Below are positions 1 to 8,199 of a stretch of 13,832 bases of DNA, one piece after another. Each line of letters opens with the position of its first letter. Positions within the stretch are counted from its first letter, which is position 1. This DNA comes from Pseudomonadota bacterium. GTDB taxonomy: Bacteria; Pseudomonadota; Gammaproteobacteria; Burkholderiales; Burkholderiaceae_B. The position numbers and the translations under genes were made by a program. Under the pieces are notes generated by a model. The model did no database searches. It saw only the letters and a program-made list of their open reading frames with translations, and was not told the DNA's origin. The stretch covers positions 1 through 13,832 of the forward strand of contig JAEYVD010000520.1 of NCBI GenBank assembly GCA_023432075.1, read 5' to 3'.

Positions 1-557
1 GGGTGCGTGCCCGAGGCCTGGCGATCTTCGTGACGGTGTTCTTCGGCTCGATGACCGCGGGCAGCATGATCTGGGGTCAGACGGCGGTGCGTGCCGGCGT
101 GCCCGCCGCGCTGCTGATCGCCGCCGCCGGTTCGGTGATTGCGATGCTGCTGACCCGCAAGGCCAAGCTGCAGCTGGGCGCCGACCTGGACCTTGCGCCG
201 TCGATGCACTGGCCCGAGCCGCTGATCGATCAAGAGGTGTCGCATGATCGCGGTCCGGTCATGATCACGGTCGAATACCTGGTCGACCCGGCGCGCGGCG
301 CGGACTTCGTGCAAGCCATGCAGCATGCCGGCGCCGAGCGCCGTCGAGATGGAGCCTACGCATGGGGCATCTTTGAAGACGCCGCCCAACCCGGCCGCTA
401 CCTGGAATACTTCCTGGTGACCTCCTGGCTGGAGCACTTGCGCCAGCACGAACGCGTCACGCATGCCGACGCGGACCAGCAGGCGGAAGTGCGCGCCTTT
501 CACATCGGCGACACGCCCCCACGGGTATCGCATTTCGTGGCGCCGATCGTGCAATAG
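1..557 (+). CDS. MFS transporter, C-terminal part, with soluble C-terminal domain (5' end outside window)
   Basis: The reading frame is open from the window edge to a TAG at 555-557, so this is the 3' end of a longer gene; the GTG at position 3 is probably internal. Two hydrophobic stretches (about nt 20-85 and 93-155) look like the last transmembrane helices of a 12-helix exporter, followed by a basic 'LLTRKAK' cytoplasmic edge. About 95 soluble residues follow (nt 268-557), beginning 'ITVEYLVDP' and ending 'VSHFVAPI', with alternating strand/helix character like an antibiotic-biosynthesis-monooxygenase-type ferredoxin fold. This combination is known from the MFS_3 (EntS-like, 'transmembrane secretion effector') family, where such a tail follows the transporter. 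The substrate cannot be told from this part. It is co-directional with the sensor gene downstream, but the 124-base gap does not argue for an operon. Confidence 0.75.
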   Translation, partial: VRARGLAIFVTVFFGSMTAGSMIWGQTAVRAGVPAALLIAAAGSVIAMLLTRKAKLQLGADLDLAPSMHWPEPLIDQEVSHDRGPVMITVEYLVDPARGADFVQAMQHAGAERRRDGAYAWGIFEDAAQPGRYLEYFLVTSWLEHLRQHERVTHADADQQAEVRAFHIGDTPPRVSHFVAPIVQ

Positions 558-611
558 CCTGGACCCACGAGCCCCCCGGTGCGGCCGCACACACCGTTAC
601 ATGAGAAGAAA

Positions 612-628
612 AATTCCTGATTAGAATT
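612..628. promoter_or_regulatory. candidate operator/promoter dyad upstream of the giant sensor gene
   Basis: The 124-base gap between the transporter and the sensor gene is locally AT-rich. It holds an inverted repeat AATTC-N7-GAATT at 612-628. Inside it, TAGAAT (622-627) resembles a -10 box, but the best -35 (TTACAT, 597-602) is 19 bases away, which is longer than usual. This could be a promoter or regulator site for the sensor gene; support is weak. Confidence 0.25.
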
Positions 629-681
629 GCGCCCACAGGGTTTATTGCCGCGCGCCAACAGGCCTCGGCTGGGTGTGCGAC

Positions 682-3600
682 ATGGATAGTGCTCCTCGCT
701 TCGAGGCAGTCAACGGAGCCCCTTTCGAGGTTCTTTGGGTGGATGGCGACCGGGTCTTCGGCCGCGGCGCTTCCACCCTTGCGGTCTGGCTGCGACCGAA
801 CGACAGTTCGGAATGCGCACGGCACCTGCTGGAACAGGAATACGGCCTGCGCGACTACCTGCATCCCGGCTGGGCCGCCGTGCCGACCGCGCTGGCGCGG
901 GTCGGCGGCTCCACCGTCCTCTATTTGCGGGACCCTGGCGGACAGCCCTTGGCGTCGCACCGCCCGCAGGCCATGCCCGCCGCAGCGTTTCTGCGCTTGG
1001 CCATCGCGGCGGCCAACGCCCTGGGCAAAATGCACAACGCCGGTCTGATTCACCGGAATCTCAAGCCGGCGCACATCCTCTTCAACGAGCATGACAAAGC
1101 CGCCCACCTGACCGGCTTTTCTTTTTCCACGCCGCTTGGGGCCTATCAGGCGGCGCCCGGCTCGCAGCCCGCCGACATCGTCGGCACCCTCGCCTACATG
1201 GCGCCTGAACAATCCGGCCGCGCCGGACATCGCGCCGACGCGCGCTCGGACCTGTATTCGCTGGGCGTCGTGCTCTACGAAGCCCTGACCGGCGAGCTGC
1301 CTTTTCAGGGCGAGTCGGCACTGACGTGGCTGCACAGCCATTCGGCGCGCGTGCCGGTAACGCCTGCCGAACGACGCAGCGGGATACCGGCCACCCTGTC
1401 GGCCATCGTCATGAAGCTGCTGGAAAAGTCGGCGGACGACCGGTATCAGACGGCGGAAGGGCTGGCGGCGGATCTGCAGTGCTGCCTGGCCGCGCTGATG
1501 ATGGACCCGGACGCCGCGCCGGATTTCGCGCTGGGCCGCTACGACCATCCTGGCCGCGTGCGCGTGCCCGCAACGCTGTACGGCAGGGGCGAAGAGCTTG
1601 ACGTCCTGCTGGGCGCCATGGGCCGGGTGGCGGGATCCGGGCGCGCCGAGGTCGTGCTCATCTCGGGCGAACCGGGTGTCGGCAAGTCCATCCTCATCGA
1701 AGAACTGCATCGCGTCGTCGGCAGCGAATACACCTTGCTTGCCAAGGGCAAGGGCGATCCCCACAGCCACGCCGGCCCCTACGCCGCACTGGTCGAGGCG
1801 GCAAGAGGCCTGCTTCAGGCCGTGCTTGCCAAGAACGAAAGCGACCTGGACGAGTGGCGGGAGAAGCTGCGCGTGGTCGTCTCGGCTGGCGGCGACAGCC
1901 TGCTGGCGCTGATTCCCGAACTGGCGCTGATCGTGCCGGACGCCTCGGGCCTGCTGGCCGAGGGGGACGCCAAGGCCCGGCTGCTCCTGGCCTTTCAGCA
2001 TCTGTTCTGCGCGTTCTCGGCGCCGGGCCATCCGCTGATCCTGTTCCTGGACGATCTTCAGTCGACCGACGCCGCGACCCTGCGCGTGATCGAACAGCTT
2101 GCGCAGACCGGTCTGCAGAACATCCTGGTCGTGGGCGTGTATCGGGTCGAAGACATGACGGCGCGCCACGCGCTGGCGGCGTTCATTACCGGCCTGCGGG
2201 CCAGCGCGATCCCCCTCACCGAACTCGCGCTTCACAATCTGCAGGAGCGCGACTGCGCCCACCTGATCGCCGATGCGCTGCAAAGCAGGTCGCCGTGGAT
2301 CGATCCGCTCGTCGCCCTGGTGCAGGCCAAGACGGCCGGCAATCCCTGCTTTGTGCTCCGGTTCCTGTCCACGCTCGCGGCCGAGGGACTGCTGCGCTAC
2401 GACGGGGCGCGCCAGCGCTGGCGCTGGGATGCGGCTGCCATCCGCGAACAGGCTTACACCGACAATGTGGTCGGCATCATCCTCCAGCAGGTCGAGCGTT
2501 TGCCGCGCGACAGCCGCGAGGCGATTCAGCACATGGCCTGCCTGGGGCACGATGCCTCACTGGACAAGTTGGCGTTGGCGCTGGACTGGCCGAGGCTCGA
2601 CGTGGCCACGGCGATGCGCGAGTGCGAGCGTCAAAGCCTCGTCTTTCGCAGCGGCGACGTGTACCGCTTTCCGCACGACCGGGTGCAGGCGGCAAGCTAT
2701 GCGCTGATTCCCGAACGGCAGCGCGCGGCCACGCACCTGTCGATCGGCCGGCGCCTGGCCCAGAACCTGGAACCCGAGCAACTGAAGGCGCGCGCCTTTG
2801 AACTGGTCGACCAGTTCAACCGCGCGTGGCAGCTTGTCCACAGCCTCGAAGAGCGCGTCCGGCTTGCCCATCTGAATGCCCTGGCCGGCGCGCTGGCCAA
2901 GGACACCGCCGACTATTCGGCCGCCATCCGCTATCTGGAAGCGGCCTCGGCATTCCTGTCCGGCGACGGCCGGCAGCGCGAGCCCACGCTTGCCTTCACG
3001 ATCGAGATCACCCGAGCCGAATGCGAATTGCGCAGCGGCGCGGTGGGCAGCGCCAAGCATCGGCTGGCCCGCCTTGATCAGCGCGATGCGCCTTTGCCGG
3101 AACTGGCCCGCGTGGCCCAGCTGCGCGTGGAAGTGTTCATGGCGCTGGGCGAGCGGCACGAGGCCATCCAAGCCGCGCTGCATTATCTTCGGCGCGCCGG
3201 CATCGACTGGACCGACAACCCTTCCGACGACGCCGTCTCGGACGAGTACGCCCAGTTCAATGCGCTGCGAGCGGGCCGGCCCGCGTCCGCGCTGCTGGAC
3301 CTGCCCACGATGGAGAATCAGCAAGCGCAAGCCACGATGGGCGTGTTGACCGCGCTGCTGCCCCCGGCCTGGACGCTCTTTGCGAACCTGCGCGAGCGCG
3401 TCATCCTGCGCATGGCCAACCTGAGCCTGCGCCACGGCAACACGGATGCCTCCAGCCTCGGGTATGCCTGGCTGGGCATGATCCTGGCCGCGCGCACGGG
3501 AGACTACGCCGACGGCTACGCCTTCGGCAAATTGGGCGTCGACCTGATCCAGCAGCGCGCGCAGGTCCGCTTCGCCGCGCGGGTCTATCAGGTTTTCGGC

Positions 3601-6141
3601 GGCCAGATCGTTCCCTGGTCGCAGCCGATCAGCGAGGCGCGCAACATGCTGCAGACCGCCTTCGAGCTGGCCAGCCAGCAGGGCGACTGGACCTATGCAT
3701 CCTTCGCGCTGAACAGCCTGGTCACGCACATGCTGGCCGCCGGCGGCGCGCTGGACACCATCCGCGCCGACGCCGGCCGCGGCCTGGCATTCGCGCGCAA
3801 GGCGGGGCTTGAAGTCCTGGACCGGTACACGTCGCAGCTGCAGCTGGCCAAGATGCTGCAAGGCATGACGCCGCATTTCGGCCTGCTGGACGACGCCGGA
3901 TTTAGCGAAGCCGATTTCGAGCGCAGGCTCCAGGCCGAGGCCGGCTGGAACGTCACGGCGTGCTGGCATTACCTGCGCAAGCTGCAGGCCAGGGTGTTCG
4001 TCGGCGATTTCCCGGACGCCGTGCGGGCAAGCGAGGACGCCTCGCGGTTCGTCTGGACGTCTCTGGCGTTTGTCGAGGAAATGGAGTTCCACTTCTACTC
4101 CGCGCTGGCGCACGCCTGGTGCCCCGCGCCCGCAAGTCCGGCCGGACAAGCCGCCACACTTTCGGCGATAGCCATCCATCTGGCGAAGCTGCGCCCGTGG
4201 GCCGCGTCCTGCCCGTCCAACTTCCAAAGCCAGCGGATGCTGATCGACGCCGAAGTCGCGCGGGTAAAGGGCGACATCCTGGACGCCATGCAGCGCTACG
4301 ACGACGCCATCCATTGCGCCAGCGATCACGGCCTCATTCACGTCGAAGGGCTGGCCAATGAATGCGCCGCGCGCTTCTTCGAAAGCCGTGGCCTGCAACG
4401 CATCGCGCATACGTATCTGCAACACGCGCGCGCCTGCTATCAGCACTGGGGCGCGTCGGGCAAGGTCAGGCAGATCGACGCCTTGCACCCCACGCTGTTC
4501 GTGGACCGCGGCAGCGCCGCGCACGGCTCCACCATCGAAACGCCGGTTGAGAGCCTGGATCTGGCCACCGTCATCGACATCTCCCGCGCGCTCGCCAGTG
4601 CGCTGGACCTGCAGACGCTGCTCGACCAGCTGATGAAGATCGCGCTGGAGCAGGCTGGCGCCACGCGCGGCGTGCTCGTCCTGCATGCCGATGGCGACCT
4701 GTATGTGCGCGCCATCGCCACCACGTCCGGCGACGCCGTCGCCGTCAGCCAGCACGCGCAGTCGCTGGACGAGGCCGGCCTGCCGCAGCAGATCGTGAAC
4801 TACGGCTGGCGCACCGGCGAAACCATCGTCCTGGACGATGCGTGGAGCGCGGGCGCCTTCACCGGCGACCCCTACGTGCGCGCCGCAAGGCTGCCGTCGG
4901 TGTTGTGCCTGGCGCTGACCACGCAGTCCAAATCCATCGGCGTGCTGTATTTGGAAAACACCCTGGCGCGCGGCGTCTTTGCGCCGCACCGCACCGCCGT
5001 GCTGCGCCTGCTGGCCTCGCAGGCCGCCATCGCGATCGAACGCGCGCGGCTATACCGTGACCTGGCGCAGCGAGAGGCCCGGATCCAACGCCTGGTCGAA
5101 GCCAACATCATCGGGATCTGGTTCTGGAGCACCGACGGGCAAGTGCTGGAGGCCAACGACCTCTTCCTGTCCATGACCGGTTACGACCGCGAGGACGTAA
5201 GTGCCGGCCGCTTGAGGTGGACCGCGCTTGTGTCGCGCGGCGGCCCGGTGTCGCTGGACGAGCTGCTGCTGCGCGAGACCGCCGAATCGGTGGAAACCGA
5301 ACTGATCCGCAAGGACGGCCGTCGCGTGCCCGTGCTGCTCGGCGCGGCACGGTTTGCCGCCGGCGACAACCAGGGCGTCTCGTTTGTGCTCGACCTGTCC
5401 GAGCGCAAGGCAGCGGAGACCAAGATGCAGCAGATCCAATCGGACCTCGCCCACGTCACCCGCATGACCACCGTCAGTTCGATGACCGCCTCCATCGCGC
5501 ACGATGTCAGCCAGCCGGTGTCGGCGGTGCTGACGGAAGCGCAGGCGGCGCTGAACTGGATTGCGCGCACCCCGCCCAACACCGAAGAGGTCGCGGAGTC
5601 ATTGCGGCGCATCGTGCAAAGCGGCCAACGCGCGGGGTCGATCATTTCCGGCGTGCGCGCGCTCATCAAGAAGGCGCCGACGGCCTTCGCCCCCATCGAA
5701 CTGAATGGACTCGTGAAGGAAACCCTGGCGCTGCTCGGAAGCGAGCTCGATTGCAGCGGCGTCGACCTCATCCTGGATCTGGCCGACGTGCCCCTGCACA
5801 CAAGCGGCGACCGCGTTCAGCTGCAGCAAGTCCTGCTCAATCTGTATGTCAATGCGGTCGATGCGATGAAGCAGGCCACCGGCGTGCGTCAGCTACGCGT
5901 CGTCACCCGGCCATCTTCACCGGACGAACTGCTGGTGGAAGTGCTTGATACCGGCAGCGGCATCGAGGCGGCGTCGGTGAAAAAGCTGTTCGATCCGTTC
6001 TTCACGACCAAGACCAAAGGCTTGGGCATGGGCCTGGCCATCTGCCGCGACATCATCCAGCTGCATCACGGCCAGATGTGGGCGCGGCCCAATAGCCCGG
6101 TGGGCGCGGTGTTCTATTTTTCGTTGCCCGCGCAGGCCTGA
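682..6141 (+). CDS. giant sensor: pseudokinase-like Ser/Thr kinase domain, AAA ATPase, helical repeats, GAF, PAS, histidine kinase
   Basis: The product is 1819 residues with no signal peptide or membrane segment, so it is probably cytoplasmic. Domains in order: a protein-kinase fold (about 10-270) with an APE motif at 174-176; an AAA_16/STAND-type ATPase with Walker A GEPGVGKS (329-336) and Walker B LFLDD (454-458); a long helical, TPR-like region (about 540-1290); GAF (about 1292-1460); PAS (about 1464-1577); a HisKA dimerisation domain with phospho-acceptor H1607 in 'IAHDVSQPV'; and an HATPase with N-box N1724, G1 DTGSG (1756-1760), F-box DPFFTT and G2 GLGMGL (1780-1785). This matches the known family of trifunctional kinase/ATPase/sensor histidine kinases. 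The histidine kinase motifs are intact. The Ser/Thr kinase part is not: the catalytic loop reads HRN (N126 in place of Asp), DFG is replaced by TGF (G145), and no VAIK lysine is seen. ATG 682 was chosen over in-frame GTG 673; neither has a strong ribosome binding site. It converges with the response regulator gene 11 bases away, its likely partner. The signal sensed is unknown. Confidence 0.93.
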   Translation: MDSAPRFEAVNGAPFEVLWVDGDRVFGRGASTLAVWLRPNDSSECARHLLEQEYGLRDYLHPGWAAVPTALARVGGSTVLYLRDPGGQPLASHRPQAMPAAAFLRLAIAAANALGKMHNAGLIHRNLKPAHILFNEHDKAAHLTGFSFSTPLGAYQAAPGSQPADIVGTLAYMAPEQSGRAGHRADARSDLYSLGVVLYEALTGELPFQGESALTWLHSHSARVPVTPAERRSGIPATLSAIVMKLLEKSADDRYQTAEGLAADLQCCLAALMMDPDAAPDFALGRYDHPGRVRVPATLYGRGEELDVLLGAMGRVAGSGRAEVVLISGEPGVGKSILIEELHRVVGSEYTLLAKGKGDPHSHAGPYAALVEAARGLLQAVLAKNESDLDEWREKLRVVVSAGGDSLLALIPELALIVPDASGLLAEGDAKARLLLAFQHLFCAFSAPGHPLILFLDDLQSTDAATLRVIEQLAQTGLQNILVVGVYRVEDMTARHALAAFITGLRASAIPLTELALHNLQERDCAHLIADALQSRSPWIDPLVALVQAKTAGNPCFVLRFLSTLAAEGLLRYDGARQRWRWDAAAIREQAYTDNVVGIILQQVERLPRDSREAIQHMACLGHDASLDKLALALDWPRLDVATAMRECERQSLVFRSGDVYRFPHDRVQAASYALIPERQRAATHLSIGRRLAQNLEPEQLKARAFELVDQFNRAWQLVHSLEERVRLAHLNALAGALAKDTADYSAAIRYLEAASAFLSGDGRQREPTLAFTIEITRAECELRSGAVGSAKHRLARLDQRDAPLPELARVAQLRVEVFMALGERHEAIQAALHYLRRAGIDWTDNPSDDAVSDEYAQFNALRAGRPASALLDLPTMENQQAQATMGVLTALLPPAWTLFANLRERVILRMANLSLRHGNTDASSLGYAWLGMILAARTGDYADGYAFGKLGVDLIQQRAQVRFAARVYQVFGGQIVPWSQPISEARNMLQTAFELASQQGDWTYASFALNSLVTHMLAAGGALDTIRADAGRGLAFARKAGLEVLDRYTSQLQLAKMLQGMTPHFGLLDDAGFSEADFERRLQAEAGWNVTACWHYLRKLQARVFVGDFPDAVRASEDASRFVWTSLAFVEEMEFHFYSALAHAWCPAPASPAGQAATLSAIAIHLAKLRPWAASCPSNFQSQRMLIDAEVARVKGDILDAMQRYDDAIHCASDHGLIHVEGLANECAARFFESRGLQRIAHTYLQHARACYQHWGASGKVRQIDALHPTLFVDRGSAAHGSTIETPVESLDLATVIDISRALASALDLQTLLDQLMKIALEQAGATRGVLVLHADGDLYVRAIATTSGDAVAVSQHAQSLDEAGLPQQIVNYGWRTGETIVLDDAWSAGAFTGDPYVRAARLPSVLCLALTTQSKSIGVLYLENTLARGVFAPHRTAVLRLLASQAAIAIERARLYRDLAQREARIQRLVEANIIGIWFWSTDGQVLEANDLFLSMTGYDREDVSAGRLRWTALVSRGGPVSLDELLLRETAESVETELIRKDGRRVPVLLGAARFAAGDNQGVSFVLDLSERKAAETKMQQIQSDLAHVTRMTTVSSMTASIAHDVSQPVSAVLTEAQAALNWIARTPPNTEEVAESLRRIVQSGQRAGSIISGVRALIKKAPTAFAPIELNGLVKETLALLGSELDCSGVDLILDLADVPLHTSGDRVQLQQVLLNLYVNAVDAMKQATGVRQLRVVTRPSSPDELLVEVLDTGSGIEAASVKKLFDPFFTTKTKGLGMGLAICRDIIQLHHGQMWARPNSPVGAVFYFSLPAQA

Positions 6142-6152
6142 GTCATCCGGCC

Positions 6153-6833
6153 TTATTCGCCGTCACCGTCGCCATCGCCTCGCGTTTGCAGCGCGTGCGC
6201 GGCGACCCGCGGATTGACCTTCATGATCCGCTGCACCAGCTGCGCAAAGCTGCGCGCCTGCATCTTGCGGTAGGCGCTTGCCCGATGCGCCTTGACGGTC
6301 ACCTCGCTGATGCCCAATTGCTGCGCGACTTCCTTGTTCAGGCAGCCGGACGCAATCATCTCGATCACCTGCTGTTCGCGCGCCGTCAATGATCGGTACA
6401 GCGCCAGAATCTTCTCGAATTCCTGCTCCTTGGCGCGCCGCGCGGCATCGGATTCCAACGCGCGATGCACGGAGTCCAGCAGCCGCTGCTCGGAAATGGG
6501 CTTTTCCAGAAAATCGATCGCACCGGCCTTCATCGCCTTGACCGTCTGCCGGATATCCCCAAAGCCCGTCACCACCACGATGGGAATGAGATCGCCCACC
6601 TCGCGCAGGCGGGCCTGCAACGCCAGCCCGTCGCCGTCGGACAGTTGGAGGTCCAGGATCAGGCAGGAAGGCACCTGGGGACGCGCCGCAGCCTGGAAGG
6701 CGCTGATCGAGTCGAAGGTCTCGGCATGGATGCCGATCGACGAGAGCAGGCGGAACAGCGAATGGCTGACCTCGGGGTGGTCGTCGACGATGTAGACGAT
6801 CGCCGAGGGCGCGCCCGGTTTGTGTATGTTCAA
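6153..6833 (-). CDS. FixJ/NarL-type response regulator with TTG start
   Basis: The 226-residue product has a receiver domain followed by a LuxR-type helix-turn-helix. In the receiver, the acidic pair is D17/D18, the phospho-acceptor is D61 ('LILDLQLSDGDG'), the switch residue is T89 and the conserved lysine is K111 ('EKP'). The DNA-binding domain (about 155-212) carries 'LTAREQQVIEMIASG' and 'EVTVKAHRASAYRKM', typical of the FixJ/TodT branch. The start is TTG at 6831-6833, chosen because a perfect AAGGAG lies 8 bases upstream, the receiver begins about 11 residues later, and there is no in-frame ATG before the receiver core. The longer frame extending to 7169 overlaps the hydrolase gene and is a shadow. 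Its tail-to-tail position with the histidine kinase implies that it is that kinase's phosphorylation target and a DNA-binding transcription factor; its target genes are unknown. Confidence 0.92.
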   Translation of the reverse strand: MNIHKPGAPSAIVYIVDDHPEVSHSLFRLLSSIGIHAETFDSISAFQAAARPQVPSCLILDLQLSDGDGLALQARLREVGDLIPIVVVTGFGDIRQTVKAMKAGAIDFLEKPISEQRLLDSVHRALESDAARRAKEQEFEKILALYRSLTAREQQVIEMIASGCLNKEVAQQLGISEVTVKAHRASAYRKMQARSFAQLVQRIMKVNPRVAAHALQTRGDGDGDGE

Positions 6834-6841
6834 CGCTATGA

Positions 6842-6847
6842 CTCCTT
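6842..6847 (-). promoter_or_regulatory. Shine-Dalgarno site (AAGGAG) that fixes the TTG start
   Basis: On the minus strand AAGGAG is followed by 8 bases and then TTG at 6833. It is the strongest ribosome binding site in the window and decides the rare start codon of the response regulator. Confidence 0.75.
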
Positions 6848-6921
6848 GCGAGGCGGACAGGCTCCGATGGTTTCGTGCCTCGCATGCCGCGTGGGGCGGC
6901 CATCCCACGACAAATGCGGCG

Positions 6922-6950
6922 ATTTTAAGCGTTATTAACTGTCCCTCTAA
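6922..6950 (-). promoter_or_regulatory. candidate sigma70-type promoter for the response regulator
   Basis: On the minus strand TTAGAG (6945-6950) is followed by 17 bases and TAAAAT (6922-6927). The -10 matches consensus in five of six positions, but the -35 is poor. It lies in the AT-rich part of the 125-base gap between the hydrolase stop and the regulator start, giving a leader of roughly 80 bases. No terminator for the hydrolase gene was seen in this gap. Confidence 0.3.
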
Positions 6951-6958
6951 TTCGCAGA

Positions 6959-8158
6959 TCAGCCAGCGGCAGGCGAGGCGCTGGTGGCGTCGCGCAGCGC
7001 CAGGATAAACGCATTGAGGCCCGCGTCGCGGTCGGGTTCGTTCGCACTCAGGTAACGCGGCTCCGGGTAGGCCGCAAGCTGCACCACCGCCAGTTGCGCG
7101 CGCGTGTCGATGAAGATGCGCTGGCCGGAATGGCCCATCGCCATCATGGCGCCGTCCTCGCGCAGCCACCAGCTATAGCCGTAGGCCGTGAGTCCGAGCG
7201 CCTGGCGCTGCGCCGTATGCAAGTCGGCCGGAATCCGGAACGCCGGCGTGCCCGACTGCGCAACCCATCCCTCGGGCAGGATGCGTTCACCATTGGCCAC
7301 GCCATCATCGAGCACGAATTGGGCAAAGCGGCCCATGTCGCGCAGCGTCATGCCGGCGCGGCTGCCGCCGATCTCCTGGCCACCGTCGGATTCCAAGGTG
7401 TAAAAGCCGTCGAACTCCATCCCGCAAGGCTGCCAGATGCGGCGCGACATGTAATCGGCCAGCGTACCGCCGGTCGCCGCGCTCAGCACGGCGCCCAGCA
7501 AGTATGTATCGCCGGTGTTGTAGTGCCAGAAGCGTCCCGCCTCATGGGCGCGATGGCACCCGCGCAACAGCGCCAGCACGCCACCCGGCACCTTGTCGGC
7601 CAGCGACTTGCTGTAGCGGTTCACGTCGGACGCCTTGTCCGTGTAGTTTTCTTCCCAGGCAATGCCCGACGACATGGTGAGCAGATGCCGGACCGTGACC
7701 GCATCGTAGGCGCAGCCGGCCAGCGCCGGCACATAGGCGGTGACCGGATCGTCAAGGCTGCCGATGGCGCCGTCATGCAGGGCCGCGCCGGTCAGCATGG
7801 CGGTCATGGATTTCACTGTCGACATGGTGGACCAGCGTTCGTGCGGCTGAAAGCCCAGACCATAGCGTTCCAACACGACGTGACCGCGATGAATCGCGAT
7901 CAGGGCCGCCACGTTGTTACGGTCCATCAGGTCACCCACGCCCAGCATCTCGCCGTCCTGCGCGAACCGCACGTCGATTTCGGGCGCGCGCGGCAGAGGC
8001 CGGGGCGTGGCCCCGCGCTGGATGGTGCGGGTGGCAAACAGGCGGTCGACGATGCGGTAGCCATACGATTGCAGGCATGGCGGCCACAGCAGGAAATCTT
8101 CCGCGCGCGGCAGGTGTTCCACGGCCTCGGCCAGCGGCGGGGTGGGGATAGCGTTCAT
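6959..8158 (-). CDS. beta-lactamase-fold serine hydrolase (class C / 6-aminohexanoate-dimer hydrolase-like)
   Basis: The 399-residue product belongs to the beta-lactamase/transpeptidase-like family (PF00144, COG1680). The nucleophile motif is S113-T-V-K116, the tyrosine motif is Y213-N-T-G-D-T, and the third motif is H343-S-G345 ahead of a beta strand ('RIFID'). These are the three active-site elements of the fold, which in this branch usually serves amide or ester hydrolysis rather than antibiotic resistance. No signal peptide is seen, so a cytoplasmic location is likely. ATG 8158 was chosen because GAGG sits 5 bases upstream and the preceding in-frame residues run back through a terminator hairpin. 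It follows the Bug gene on the same strand and may hydrolyse an imported amide or ester related to that protein's ligand; this is inference. The substrate is unknown. Confidence 0.88.
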   Translation of the reverse strand: MNAIPTPPLAEAVEHLPRAEDFLLWPPCLQSYGYRIVDRLFATRTIQRGATPRPLPRAPEIDVRFAQDGEMLGVGDLMDRNNVAALIAIHRGHVVLERYGLGFQPHERWSTMSTVKSMTAMLTGAALHDGAIGSLDDPVTAYVPALAGCAYDAVTVRHLLTMSSGIAWEENYTDKASDVNRYSKSLADKVPGGVLALLRGCHRAHEAGRFWHYNTGDTYLLGAVLSAATGGTLADYMSRRIWQPCGMEFDGFYTLESDGGQEIGGSRAGMTLRDMGRFAQFVLDDGVANGERILPEGWVAQSGTPAFRIPADLHTAQRQALGLTAYGYSWWLREDGAMMAMGHSGQRIFIDTRAQLAVVQLAAYPEPRYLSANEPDRDAGLNAFILALRDATSASPAAG

Positions 8159-8170
8159 GAATGCCTCAAG

Positions 8171-8193
8171 AAAAAACCGGGCGCGCGGCCCGG
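8171..8193 (-). terminator. Rho-independent terminator after the Bug gene
   Basis: On the minus strand, CCGGGC pairs perfectly with GCCCGG around a 5-base loop (stem arms 8188-8193 and 8177-8182), followed directly by six T residues (8171-8176). It starts 6 bases beyond the Bug stop codon. The T-run ends only 3 bases before the GAGG ribosome binding site of the downstream hydrolase, so hydrolase expression needs read-through or a promoter inside the terminator region. Confidence 0.88.
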
Positions 8194-8199
8194 CACTGA

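Noticed and set aside
577..596. GC-rich inverted repeat (CGGTG...CACCG enclosing GTGCGGCCGCAC) after the transporter gene
   Set aside because: No T-run follows and the inner palindrome has no loop, so an intrinsic terminator is not supported.
457..4989. Two long minus-strand open frames (457-2550 and 2557-4989) opposite the sensor gene
   Set aside because: They are antisense shadows of a GC-rich gene: the plus-strand frame has clear domain motifs throughout, while the minus-strand products are rich in Arg, Gly, Gln and Ala without any recognisable motif.
6134..6153. AGGCC/GGCCT inverted repeat across the convergent sensor/regulator ends
   Set aside because: The 5-bp stem with a 10-base loop and no T-run on either strand is too weak to call a bidirectional terminator.
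6959..8158. Serine hydrolase as an antibiotic-resistance beta-lactamase
   Set aside because: There is no signal peptide, the motif is YNTGDT instead of the class C YxN arrangement, and the KTG element is replaced by HSG, as in esterase/amidase members of the fold.
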